A DNA stretch of 47,726 nt from Desulfovibrionaceae bacterium (GTDB taxonomy: Bacteria > Desulfobacterota > Desulfovibrionia > Desulfovibrionales > Desulfovibrionaceae): positions 1 through 47,726 of the forward strand of contig JAFGBU010000021.1 in assembly GCA_016932995.1 (NCBI GenBank). Direction: 5' to 3'. Below, one piece after another: positions 1-7,341 of the stretch. The position numbers and the translations under genes were made by a program. Each line of letters begins with the position of its first letter. The first letter of the stretch is position 1. Below the pieces are notes generated by a model. That model saw only the letters and a list, made by a program, of their open reading frames with translations. It was not told where the DNA came from and did not search any database.

Positions 1-65
1 CCGGGATCGACCGCCTGGGCATCGTGGCCGAGCCGGTGGACCGAGAGGCCGGGAAAAAACCCTAG
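1..65 (+). CDS. tolR: TolR/ExbD family protein, 3' end only
   Basis: Only the last 20 or so codons are present, with a TAG stop at 63-65. The tail reads GIDRLGIVAEPVDREAGKKP. The G-x-x-x-LGIVxEP pattern is typical of the periplasmic C-terminus of TolR/ExbD proteins, where a small beta strand ends the domain. The next genes are tolA, tolB and pal, which is the canonical Tol-Pal order, so TolR is the expected neighbour. TolR works with TolQ as the inner-membrane proton channel that energises TolA. The fragment is too short to exclude an ExbD from a TonB system, but the context favours TolR. Confidence 0.7.
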   Translation, partial: GIDRLGIVAEPVDREAGKKP

Positions 66-106
66 ACGCCCGAGGCCGCGGGGCCGGGCTGCGCCGGGCA
101 TGCAGC

Positions 107-958
107 ATGGGACCGAGGATAGGACTGTTATTTTCCGTGCTCCTGCACGCCGCGGTGCTGGGCGTGGCCCTGTTTTGGGCCCAGCCGTCCCTGGTCCGCG
201 TGGACCTGGACGCCCCGGTGTACAAGATCGACCTGGTGACCTTGGAGCCTCCGGGCGGCGGGCCCGGCCCGGCCCCGGCCAAGGAGCCCGAGCCGGTCAA
301 GGAGCCTGAGCCGGTCAAGGAGCCTGAGCCGGTCAAGCCGGAGCCCGCGGTCGAGCCGGTCAAGCCCGAGCCCGCGGTCGAGCCGGTCAAGCCCGAGCCG
401 GTCAAGCCCGAGCCCGAAAAGGCCGAGCCCATCAGCCCCAAGAAGGACGAGGCCAAGCCCAAGGTGGTCAAGAAGCCCAGGCCCGAGCCCAGTCCCGAGG
501 AGATTCTTTCGAGCGCGCTCAAGTCGGTCAAGCGGGACGTGGCCAGCACCAGGGGCCGCGAGCAGAGCGCGGTTCAGAACGAGCTCAAATCCCTGCGCCG
601 GGCCGTGGCGGCCGAGGCCGGCGAGGCCGGGGCCGAGGCCGGCGGGGGCACAGGTCCGGGCTCGGGCCGGAGCTCCGGGCTCATGCAGGTCTACGCCTCC
701 ATCGTGGAGAAGGCGGTCAAGAGGAACTGGAGATATCCCACCTTCGGGTCGGACGCGAACCTGACCGCGAGCCTGGAGATCGGGCTTGATCCGGCCGGGG
801 GCATCGTGGATTCGAGGATAATAAGGTCCTCGGGCCGGGCGGACTTCGACGAGTCGGCGCTTCGGGCCGTGGCCGAGACCAGGGACCTGCCCCGGCCGCC
901 CACCCCGGACCTGCGGGTCGTGCGCCTGAACTTCAACCTCCAGGAACTGAACCAGTAG
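107..958 (+). CDS. tolA: TolA/TonB-like energy transducer
   Basis: The 283-residue protein spans the periplasm between the TolQR motor and the Pal/TolB outer-membrane partners. It has one N-terminal membrane anchor (about residues 5-23), a long Pro/Glu/Lys/Val spacer (about 50-130), a charged helical segment, and a C-terminal TonB/TolA-type domain (about 185-283, with YPTFGS, then the GGIVDSRIIRSSG strand and the DESALRAV helix). It lies between the tolR fragment and tolB, with 7 bases before tolB. The spacer is more TonB-like (Pro-Lys/Pro-Glu) than the Ala-rich helix of Enterobacteria, but this is common in TolA of other phyla. The ATG at 107 places the anchor at the N-terminus. No strong ribosome site is seen, which suggests translational coupling. 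Confidence 0.85.
   Translation: MGPRIGLLFSVLLHAAVLGVALFWAQPSLVRVDLDAPVYKIDLVTLEPPGGGPGPAPAKEPEPVKEPEPVKEPEPVKPEPAVEPVKPEPAVEPVKPEPVKPEPEKAEPISPKKDEAKPKVVKKPRPEPSPEEILSSALKSVKRDVASTRGREQSAVQNELKSLRRAVAAEAGEAGAEAGGGTGPGSGRSSGLMQVYASIVEKAVKRNWRYPTFGSDANLTASLEIGLDPAGGIVDSRIIRSSGRADFDESALRAVAETRDLPRPPTPDLRVVRLNFNLQELNQ
281..415 (+). repeat. In-frame tandem repeats coding the TolA spacer
   Basis: Short repeats of GAGCCGGTCAAG alternate with GAGCCT or GAGCCCGCGGTC and encode repeated EPVKEP and KPEPAVEP units. They are coding repeats of the periplasmic spacer. They probably vary in copy number between strains, which would change the reach of the protein. That last point is inference. Confidence 0.8.
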
Positions 959-965
959 AAGACCC

Positions 966-2285
966 ATGAGCAAGACATTCGCGAGGCTGATCGGCGCGGC
1001 CTGTCTGGTCCTGGCCGGGATTTCGTTCTTCGGCCAGGCCCGGGCCTCCGGGGCACTGACCGTGGACATCCACGGCCCTGGCCAGCGCACGGTGAACATG
1101 GTCGTGCTGCCCCAGAGGGCCGTTGACGGCCGACAGGCCGCGCCCCTGGCCGCGGACCTCGACCGGGAGCTCAGGCGCGACCTGTCGCTTCTGCCCTTTT
1201 TGAGGCTCATGCCGGTGTCCGAGCTTCTGGGCGGGGACCCGAGCAAGGGCGTCGAGGCCTCGGACATAGACTTCAAGCCCCTGAGCCTGGCCCGGGCGGA
1301 CCTGGTCATGACCGCGGGCTGGAGCGGGGACGAGGTCCAGGTCAGGGTCTTCGAGACCTTCGGCGGCCGCCGGGTGATCGGCAAGGCCTACGCCGAGGTG
1401 ACGGCCAAGACCGTGCCCAGGGTCGCGGACAGGGTCTGCTCCCTGCTCCTGGAGGCCTTGACCGGCAAGAAGGGCTTTTTCGAGTCGCCCATCGCCTTTG
1501 TGCGCAAGACCGGCAGCGGCAAGGAGATATACAAGGTCCTGCCCCAGGGCCGCGACCTGGAGCAGGTGACCCGGGCCGGCGGATACAACCTGGGCCCGGA
1601 CTGGTCCAAGGACGGCCGGTACATCGTCTTCAGCCACCTGGGAGACGACCGGCACACCCTGGGCCTCTGGGACGGCCGGAGCGGCGAGGTCTCGTTCAAG
1701 GCCTTTGCCGGCAACACGGTCATCAGCCCGGCCTTTGCCTCGGACGGCGAGATCGCCGTGACCCTGGACCTGACCGGGGCCCCGGACATCTACCTGCTGG
1801 ACAGGCGCCTGGAGCCGGTCAAGCCCCTGGTGCGCAGCTGGGCCATCGACGTGTCCCCGAGCTTTGACCGCGCGGGCCGCAAGATGGCCTTCACCTCGGG
1901 CCGGGTGGGCAGCCCGCAGATATTTCTGCTCGAGATCGAGACCGGGCTGATCCAGCGGGTGACCTTCGAGGGCAGCTACAACACCAATCCCTGCCTGAGC
2001 CCGGACGGCCGGTACGTCGTGTTTTCCAGGAGCACGAACGGCGGGCACAGGATATTCCTCCACGACCTGGCCACCGGGGCCGAGAGGCAGCTGACCTTCG
2101 GGCCGGGGAGCGACGAGGACCCGGCCTTCGGGCCGGACGGCTATTTCGTGGCCTTCAGCTCGAGCCGCGAGGGCGGGTACAAGATATACCTCACCACGCG
2201 CCACGGCGACGATCCGGTGCGCGTGGACACCGGCCGCGGCCAGGCCTTTGCCCCGGCCTGGGGGGTCGCGGCCCCGGACCACTGA
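966..2285 (+). CDS. tolB: Tol-Pal system periplasmic protein TolB
   Basis: The 439-residue protein is exported: a signal peptide is visible with a likely cut after ARA at residue 27. The N-terminal TolB domain (about 30-160) is followed by a six-bladed beta-propeller (about 165-435). The blades are marked by repeated [L/F]SPDG-type turns such as NPCLSPDGRYVVFS, DPAFGPDGYFVAFS and NLGPDWSKDGRYIVFS. TolB binds Pal and is released from it by TolA during cell constriction. Its length matches the family. It sits between tolA and pal, with 121 bases before pal. Confidence 0.95.
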   Translation: MSKTFARLIGAACLVLAGISFFGQARASGALTVDIHGPGQRTVNMVVLPQRAVDGRQAAPLAADLDRELRRDLSLLPFLRLMPVSELLGGDPSKGVEASDIDFKPLSLARADLVMTAGWSGDEVQVRVFETFGGRRVIGKAYAEVTAKTVPRVADRVCSLLLEALTGKKGFFESPIAFVRKTGSGKEIYKVLPQGRDLEQVTRAGGYNLGPDWSKDGRYIVFSHLGDDRHTLGLWDGRSGEVSFKAFAGNTVISPAFASDGEIAVTLDLTGAPDIYLLDRRLEPVKPLVRSWAIDVSPSFDRAGRKMAFTSGRVGSPQIFLLEIETGLIQRVTFEGSYNTNPCLSPDGRYVVFSRSTNGGHRIFLHDLATGAERQLTFGPGSDEDPAFGPDGYFVAFSSSREGGYKIYLTTRHGDDPVRVDTGRGQAFAPAWGVAAPDH

Positions 2286-2302
2286 GCGCCCCGGCCGCGG
2301 AC

Positions 2303-2330
2303 TTGATTTTTGCGCTGGAGCCGGTACAAG
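2303..2330 (+). promoter_or_regulatory. Possible internal promoter ahead of pal
   Basis: TTGATT at 2303-2308 and TACAAG at 2325-2330 are 16 bases apart in the 121-base gap between tolB and pal. The match to a sigma-70 promoter is partial. It would allow extra pal expression, as seen in other bacteria where Pal outnumbers the Tol proteins. Confidence 0.3.
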
Positions 2331-2406
2331 TTTGTAGCTGGAGATCGGGCCGGCAGGGTGGCGGGCCTGAAACTCGGATCAGCATCCTCAGGTCAAGGAG
2401 AAAGGC

Positions 2407-2979
2407 ATGAAACTTAGACTGTTGTCCGGATCGTTGGTCCTTGTCTGTCTGTCCCTGCTCCTCGGGGCGGGGTGCGCCAAGAAGAGGACCGGCACCATGC
2501 CTACAGGGGCCAGCAAGGTCGAGGTGGTCGAGGAGGAGCGCCAGTGGCAGACTCCGCCGGCCAAGGAAGACCGGGCGATCGAGGAGCGCCGCCTGGCCGA
2601 GGAGAGCAGGCTGGCCCGGGAGCGCGAGCGACAGGCCGCTGAAAAGGCCGTTGCGGACATGATCCATTTCTCGTTCGACTCCTACGAGCTCACGGCCGAG
2701 AGCCGCGAGGTCCTTCAGGCCAAGGCCGGGATAATGAAGAGCCAGCCCGCCATGCGCATGGTCGTAGAGGGCTACTGCGACGAGCGCGGCACCGAGGAGT
2801 ACAACCTCGCCCTGGGCGAGCGCCGGGCCAGGGCGGCCTACGAGTTTCTCATCCTGCTCGGGGTCGCCCCGGAGCGGCTGAGCATCGTCAGCTTCGGCGA
2901 GGAGCGGCCGCTTGATCCGGGCAACAACGAGACCGCCTGGGCCATGAACCGCAGGGACGAGTTCCGGGTCTCGGAGTAG
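2407..2979 (+). CDS. pal: Peptidoglycan-associated lipoprotein Pal
   Basis: This 190-residue lipoprotein has a hydrophobic leader ending LLGAGC, so the lipidated cysteine is residue 23. The lipobox is slightly non-standard, with Gly at -3. A charged, Arg/Glu-rich linker (about 35-80) leads to an OmpA-like peptidoglycan-binding domain (about 85-190). Key motifs are IHFSFDSYEL, VEGYCDERGTEEYN, LGERRA and a terminal NRRDEF. Pal anchors the outer membrane to the cell wall and is the partner of TolB. A GGAG site lies just upstream of the ATG, and a strong terminator follows, closing the tol-pal operon. Confidence 0.95.
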   Translation: MKLRLLSGSLVLVCLSLLLGAGCAKKRTGTMPTGASKVEVVEEERQWQTPPAKEDRAIEERRLAEESRLARERERQAAEKAVADMIHFSFDSYELTAESREVLQAKAGIMKSQPAMRMVVEGYCDERGTEEYNLALGERRARAAYEFLILLGVAPERLSIVSFGEERPLDPGNNETAWAMNRRDEFRVSE

Positions 2980-3002
2980 GATCGGCCGGAATCGGCCTTT
3001 AC

Positions 3003-3041
3003 GGGGCCGCCGCCTTTCAAGGCGGCGGCCCCTTGTCTTTT
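3003..3041 (+). terminator. Rho-independent terminator after pal
   Basis: A perfect 12-base-pair stem (GGGGCCGCCGCC, 3003-3014, with 3021-3032) has a 6-base loop and is followed by TTGTCTTTT. It ends the tol-pal operon. It also lies just beyond the stop codon of the convergent pgpA gene and could serve both, though the T-rich side is on the plus strand. Confidence 0.9.
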
Positions 3042-3046
3042 GAGGG

Positions 3047-3553
3047 TCAGGAAAAAAGCGGCGCGGCCAGCCTGACCAGGACCAGGCCGAGCGCGGCCCA
3101 GGCCCCGGCCAGCAGGTCGTCGGCCATGACCCCGAGACCGCCCGGGAACAGGGACTCGGCCCGGCGCACGGGCCAGGGCTTTATGATGTCAAAGGCCCGG
3201 AACAGGGCAAAGGCCAGGACGATCTCCCAGGGTTTGAGCGCGGAAAAGGGCAGCAGGGCCGCCCACTGGCCCAAGAGCTCGTCGATGACCACCTGGCCGG
3301 GGTCCTTTTGGCCCAGGACCTGTTCCGCCCGGCCCGCGGCCAGCACGCCCACAACCAGGATCAGGCCGAGGATCGCGAGCCTTGCGCCCTGGGAAAAGGG
3401 CAGGAACAGCCAGGGCGCGGCCAGGGCGGCCGCTGCCGAGGCCCAGGTGCCCGGGGCTGCGGGCAGCCTGCCCAAAGGTCCCAGGCGGGCCAGGAAGACC
3501 AGGGCCCGGTCCAGGGCGCTGGCGGGTTTTTTCGTTGATCCGTGTTCGTCCAT
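3047..3553 (-). CDS. pgpA: Phosphatidylglycerophosphatase A
   Basis: The 168-residue membrane enzyme removes phosphate from phosphatidylglycerol phosphate in phospholipid synthesis. The signature motifs of the PgpA family are all present: GRLPAAPGTWAS near the N-terminus, KDPGQVVIDELLGQW in the middle, and FRAFDIIKPWPVRRAE followed by GGLGVMADDLLAG near the C-terminus, with the acidic metal-binding residues. Three or four hydrophobic helices are visible. It is convergent with pal and follows an alpha/beta hydrolase gene after 56 bases. Confidence 0.93.
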   Translation of the reverse strand: MDEHGSTKKPASALDRALVFLARLGPLGRLPAAPGTWASAAAALAAPWLFLPFSQGARLAILGLILVVGVLAAGRAEQVLGQKDPGQVVIDELLGQWAALLPFSALKPWEIVLAFALFRAFDIIKPWPVRRAESLFPGGLGVMADDLLAGAWAALGLVLVRLAAPLFS

Positions 3554-3609
3554 GGTCTCAATCCCTCGATTGCCGGCGTTTTCAGCTCCGCGCGGCGGGC
3601 CTTGGCGGC

Positions 3610-4491
3610 TTAAGCCCGGTCAAGTTCAGAGCGCGCGGTCTCAAAGATGAGCTCCTGGCGCTTCATCGGGAAAAGATGGCCTTCGCCCTCGAGCACGTGC
3701 AGCCGGCAGTCGGGCGCGTTGTTTGCGATGTGCCGGGCGTACTCCAGGGGCACCATGGTGTCCTCGGCGCCGTGGAACACGTGCAGCCTGAAGCCCAGGT
3801 CCTTGAGCCTGAAGCCCCAGTCCAGGTAATGGACCGCGGCGTCCCTGGCCACGCCTTGGCCGCCCTGCCTGAGGGCCTCGCGCTGGTCCTGGATGAAATG
3901 CTCCCTGAAGGCCTGGTCCCGGGCGATGTCCTTGTCCGCCGGGCACATGTCCTTGAGCAGGGCCGCGTAATAGGCCCCGGGGAAGTGATCCACGCCGAGC
4001 TTCATCAGGTCGAAGAGGAGCCTGAACATGCGCGGGTGGTCGTGGGAGAGCTTGACGGATTTTTGGTCCAGGGGGTTCTTGAGCAGCTTTTCGGCGCCGG
4101 CCAGCTCCGCGAAATTGGTGTACCCGGCCAGGCTGATGGCCAGGCTCAGGCGCTTTGGCAGGGCGTGGCAGCAGACGGTCGTGTGCGCGCCCCCGCCGGA
4201 CCAGCCCAGGACCCCGAACCTGTCCAGGCCCAGGGCGTCGGCCAGCTCGGCGATATCCTTGGGGTAGTCGAGCAGGATCCGGTCGGCCAGGAAGGTCGAT
4301 TGGCCCATTCCGGGCCGGTCCGTGGCAATGAGCCGGAACCCGTGGGCCGCGGCCTGGTCGTGGAACATCTCGCCCTCCAGGCGCGAGCCCGGTCCGCCGT
4401 GGGCGTAGAAGATCGGCTCGCCCCTGGGGTCGCCGTATTCAACGTAGGCCAGGGTCCGTCCGTCCTTGAGCAGGTGGTGATTCGCGTCCAT
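3610..4491 (-). CDS. Alpha/beta-hydrolase fold protein
   Basis: The ATG at 4491 gives 293 residues beginning MDANHHLLKDGRTLAYVEYG; a longer reading frame upstream looks untranslated. The fold is clear: an HGGPGS oxyanion loop (about 31-36), TDRPGMGQS, the nucleophile elbow GWSGGG with Ser about 98, an acid in HGAEDTMVP, and a catalytic His in GEGHLFP. It resembles proline iminopeptidase-like and lipase-like hydrolases, but the substrate cannot be told from sequence. A good -35 element lies upstream, so it is probably its own unit, possibly reading into pgpA. Confidence 0.8.
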   Translation of the reverse strand: MDANHHLLKDGRTLAYVEYGDPRGEPIFYAHGGPGSRLEGEMFHDQAAAHGFRLIATDRPGMGQSTFLADRILLDYPKDIAELADALGLDRFGVLGWSGGGAHTTVCCHALPKRLSLAISLAGYTNFAELAGAEKLLKNPLDQKSVKLSHDHPRMFRLLFDLMKLGVDHFPGAYYAALLKDMCPADKDIARDQAFREHFIQDQREALRQGGQGVARDAAVHYLDWGFRLKDLGFRLHVFHGAEDTMVPLEYARHIANNAPDCRLHVLEGEGHLFPMKRQELIFETARSELDRA

Positions 4492-4594
4492 GACCGCCCT
4501 TTTGTGGTTGCAGGGTCCGCCTGCGGGCCGATTTTGGCCCTGTGGCCAGGTTCCGTTGCCCGGGCCGCCTCGGGCCTGCGGCTTATCAGGGATA

Positions 4595-4622
4595 AAATTA
4601 CAAATCACACACCTTGCGTCAA
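4595..4622 (-). promoter_or_regulatory. Candidate sigma-70 promoter for the alpha/beta hydrolase
   Basis: On the minus strand TTGACG (4622-4617) and TAATTT (4600-4595) are separated by 16 bases, about 105 bases upstream of the ATG at 4491. The surrounding stretch is clearly AT-richer than neighbouring DNA. The -35 is strong and the -10 is weak. Confidence 0.42.
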
Positions 4623-4636
4623 GGCGATGAATTTTG

Positions 4637-4669
4637 GCCCGGGCCGCTCGGCCCCTTTGAGGCCCGGGC
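4637..4669 (-). terminator. Possible terminator hairpin after maf
   Basis: GCCCGGGCC (4637-4645) can pair with GGCCCGGGC (4661-4669) across a 15-base loop, just beyond the maf stop codon. There is no T-run on the minus strand, so termination is uncertain. Confidence 0.3.
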
Positions 4670-4697
4670 GCGCCTGCTTTGCCCTCGGCCGAGGTGA

Positions 4698-5318
4698 TTA
4701 TTTTACTGGCGATACAACATTATGATATAAAAGAAGTTCCATTACCTTGGCCAGCGGCAGGCCGACTACGTTGGTGTACGAGCCGCAGACGCGCTGGACC
4801 AGGAACGCGCCCCGCTCCTGGATGGCGTAGGCCCCGGCCTTGTCCAGGGGCTCGTCCGTGGCCGCGTAGGCCGCCAGTTCGTCCGGCCCGGCCCGGCGCA
4901 TGGTCACCTCGGTGGAGGCGAAAAAGCTTTTGACCCCCTTGCCCGGCAGGGCCAGGCAGCAGCCGGTGACCACCGCGTGGGTTCGGCCGTTCAGCAGCCC
5001 GAGCATGCGCAGGGCGTCTGCCCGGTCCCTGGGCTTGCCGAGCACGTCCCGGCCCAGGACCACGATGGTGTCCGCGGCCAGCACGGCCGCGTCCGGCCTC
5101 AAAGCGGCCGCCTCCCGGGCCTTGATCTCGGCCCTGCGCACGGCCAGGTCCTCGGGCCGCTCATGGGCCAGGGCCTCGGGCTCTTGGGCCCGGCCGGCCA
5201 GGATTTCGAACTCAAGGCCCAGGCGCGAGAGCATCTCCCGCCGGCGCGGGGACTTGGAGGCCAAAACCAGGGGCAACAGGGCCCTGAACAGGGCCTCGGA
5301 ATGGTCTTTTCGGCCCAC
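4698..5318 (-). CDS. maf: Maf-like nucleoside triphosphate pyrophosphatase
   Basis: The 206-residue protein belongs to the Maf/Ham1-like family, which cleaves non-canonical or surplus nucleoside triphosphates and affects septum formation. Visible motifs are the N-terminal LASKSPRRREML (substrate and phosphate binding), ADTIVVLG with the metal-binding Asp, and DKAGAYAIQ near the C-terminus. The length is normal. It starts 10 bases after the stop codon of the reductase gene upstream, so the two form an operon. Confidence 0.93.
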   Translation of the reverse strand: MGRKDHSEALFRALLPLVLASKSPRRREMLSRLGLEFEILAGRAQEPEALAHERPEDLAVRRAEIKAREAAALRPDAAVLAADTIVVLGRDVLGKPRDRADALRMLGLLNGRTHAVVTGCCLALPGKGVKSFFASTEVTMRRAGPDELAAYAATDEPLDKAGAYAIQERGAFLVQRVCGSYTNVVGLPLAKVMELLLYHNVVSPVK

Positions 5319-5328
5319 GTCCTATCCT

Positions 5329-6231
5329 TTATTTGGCCTCTTGGGCTGTTGCGCGCCATGGCTCAACGAGGCCCAGGAGCCGGTCCTTGATTTCGCCCGG
5401 GTCAAAGCCCAGGCCCAGGGCCCTTAAGATGTCGAGCGACACGTCCGGGGGCCTCGGCGCGGCCATGGCCAGGTCCTGTCGGCTGATCGCGCATATCCCG
5501 GACCGGTCCCGGCCCAGGCAATCCATGAGCATTCGGCCGAACTCCAGGCGCGAGACCCTTTCCCGGCCCGCGAGGTGCAGGATCCCGGAGAATTTTTTCT
5601 CAAGCGCCAGGTTCAGGCCCCGGGCCGCGTCCTCGGCGCTCAACGGGGTCCGGAACTCGTCGCTGAAGAGCCTGGGCCTGCCTCCGGCCGCGATCTCCTC
5701 GAGCAGGGTCTTGAGCATGCTCTTCGCGCCCGGTCCGGGCAGGCCGTAGATCAGGGCCAGGCGGCACACGGCCGCGCCCGGGTGCCGGGCCAGGACCTCC
5801 TGCTCGGCCAGGGCCTTGTGCTCGCCGTAGACGCTTATGGGGCAGGGCGCGCGGTCCTCCCCATAGGGCGGGTTCAGGCCGTCAAAGACCAGGTCCGAGG
5901 AGCTGAAGGCCAGGTCCGCGCCCAGGTCCGCGCACAGCCCGGCCAGCTCGGCCGAGGCCTTCACGTTCACCCTCCGGGAGCGCTCCGGGTCCTTTTGGCA
6001 CTCGTTGGGCAGGGACAGGGCCGCGGCGTGGATCACCGCGTCCGGCCGGACCTCGGCCAGGGTCTGCTTCAGGGCCTTGTAGTCCAGAAGGTCGAGGCCC
6101 AGGGAGCGCACCCCGGCCAGGTCCGGCGGCCGCCTGCGGCCCATGGCGTACACGCGCCAGGAGCCCCTGAGCAGGCCGCAGATGTTGTGGCCCAGAAACC
6201 CGCTCGCTCCGGTGACCAGAAGTGTCTTCAC
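5329..6231 (-). CDS. RmlD-like NAD(P)-dependent sugar-nucleotide reductase
   Basis: I place the start at GTG 6231, because GGAG stands just upstream and the Rossmann motif TLLVTGASGFLGHN then begins at the N-terminus; a longer frame from 6291 runs through the hairpin element. The 300-residue protein has the extended SDR features: TGASGFLG (NADP loop), HAAALS, a Ser-containing FSSSDLVFDG strand, and the catalytic YGEHK (Tyr-x3-Lys). The FDG-x-NPPYGED segment is typical of dTDP-4-dehydrorhamnose reductases. No other rhamnose genes are nearby, so the exact substrate is open. It precedes maf by 10 bases. Confidence 0.8.
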   Translation of the reverse strand: MKTLLVTGASGFLGHNICGLLRGSWRVYAMGRRRPPDLAGVRSLGLDLLDYKALKQTLAEVRPDAVIHAAALSLPNECQKDPERSRRVNVKASAELAGLCADLGADLAFSSSDLVFDGLNPPYGEDRAPCPISVYGEHKALAEQEVLARHPGAAVCRLALIYGLPGPGAKSMLKTLLEEIAAGGRPRLFSDEFRTPLSAEDAARGLNLALEKKFSGILHLAGRERVSRLEFGRMLMDCLGRDRSGICAISRQDLAMAAPRPPDVSLDILRALGLGFDPGEIKDRLLGLVEPWRATAQEAK

Positions 6232-6272
6232 GTCGCTCGCTCCAAGGCTTGGATCGCCGGGACTATAGCTTA

Positions 6273-6408
6273 GGAGGTTGTTGATAAACAACCTCCGCGC
6301 GCCAGGACGGCGCGCCCGGAATCATCGGCTTCCAATGATTCCGGAGAGTTGGCGAAACCGCGCTTTCGCCGAATCGAGTTGAAAAAGTCCAGGACGGACT
6401 TTTTCAAC
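6273..6408. repeat. Cluster of five consecutive inverted repeats
   Basis: Five hairpins lie head to tail with almost no spacing. They are GGAGGTTGTT/AACAACCTCC (6273-6296, loop GATA), GCGCGCC/GGCGCGC (6297-6315, loop AGGAC), CCGGAATCAT/ATGATTCCGG (6316-6344), GGCGAAA/TTTCGCC (6351-6370), and GTTGAAAAAGTCC/GGACTTTTTCAAC (6378-6408, loop AGGAC). All arms are perfect and two loops are identical. No reading frame is present. It looks like a mobile or REP-like intergenic element rather than a simple terminator, although the last hairpin could also end transcription. Confidence 0.8.
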
Positions 6409-6600
6409 ATTCTGTTAGGGCCGGGCGCATAGGAAGCGACGGAATTTTGTCCCCGCGCTCCCGGACCCGGACCCCCTTCGGCCTCTGCCCCGCCAACCAG
6501 GCGGCGGGCTCGGGCCTTTGCCGGATTGGCAGACTAATTGCTAGCAAAAGCCCAGGCAGGGACCTTGGCCAGGCCGGGGCCCTGCGGGAGGACTTGAGCC

Positions 6601-7341
6601 TTGATCCAGGAACAGGAACCTTTGGCCGATCGTCCAGGCGGGTCGCCGGCCGATTTTCAGGAGCCGGGCCCGGGCCGGAACATGCCCGAGTGGTCCGTGC
6701 CCTGGGCGGACCTGATGATGGTCATGTTCGTGCTTTTCGTGGTCCTTTTCGTCTACGCCAGCAAGCACAAGGACATCGCCCTGATATTCGGCCGCGACTC
6801 GACGCGCGCCGCGATCGACGAGCCGATTGACGGGCTCATCGGCCGCATCTCCGAGCAGCGCTCCCTTTTGGAGTCCTTCAGGGGCGAGCTCGCCCTGGGC
6901 CGGGCCGAGGTCCTGTACCGCTCCGAGGCCAACGGCGTGTTCGTGGCCAGGGAGCCCGGGGGCAGGGTCCTGGCCGTGCTCCACGGGGACCTGTTCTTTG
7001 ACGACGCGTCGGACGAGCTCAAGCCCGGGTCCCAGGCCTACCTCAGCGAGATCGCGGAGATCGCGCGGGTCAGCCAGGGCCAGGTCCTGCTCATCGGCCA
7101 CGCCGACGAGCTGGAGCGTCCGGGCCCGGACAGCTTCGGACTGTCCCTGGGCCGGGCCGCGGCCGTGGCCAAGTTCTTCATGGATCAGGCCGGGCTGGAG
7201 CCCAGGCGGTTCACCGTAAGCGGCATGGGCGCCTACCGGCCGGAGGTCCCGTCCACGTCGCTGTCAAACAGCAAAAAGAACAAGCGGGTCGAGGTCATCA
7301 TTTTGACGGACGGTCGGGCCGCGGCCGGGGGAGGCGCATGA
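6601..7341 (+). CDS. motB: MotB-like OmpA-domain protein (stator/peptidoglycan anchor)
   Basis: The start is probably TTG at 6601, with GGGAGG 9 bases upstream. The 246-residue protein has a short Pro-rich leader, one membrane helix (about 37-55) carrying the MotB-type motif WSVPWADLMMVMFVLF with the proton-binding Asp, then a periplasmic linker and an OmpA-like peptidoglycan-binding domain (about 125-240: LFFDDASDELKPG, LIGHADE, LGRAAAV and NKRVEVII). MotB anchors the flagellar stator and couples ion flow to rotation. It overlaps the MotA-like gene by 4 bases (ATGA). The B-before-A order is reversed from the usual and there are no other flagellar genes here, so another ion-driven role is possible. 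Confidence 0.82.
   Translation: MIQEQEPLADRPGGSPADFQEPGPGRNMPEWSVPWADLMMVMFVLFVVLFVYASKHKDIALIFGRDSTRAAIDEPIDGLIGRISEQRSLLESFRGELALGRAEVLYRSEANGVFVAREPGGRVLAVLHGDLFFDDASDELKPGSQAYLSEIAEIARVSQGQVLLIGHADELERPGPDSFGLSLGRAAAVAKFFMDQAGLEPRRFTVSGMGAYRPEVPSTSLSNSKKNKRVEVIILTDGRAAAGGGA

Noticed and set aside
281-415. Regular repeats near the start, considered as a CRISPR array
   Set aside because: The units are in frame with TolA, vary in length, and have no spacers; they code Pro/Glu/Lys repeats.
128-1384. Long minus-strand ORF opposite tolA and tolB, and many similar frames
   Set aside because: These are shadow frames typical of very GC-rich DNA; the sequences are Gly/Arg/Pro-rich and show no domain, while the plus-strand genes are well supported.
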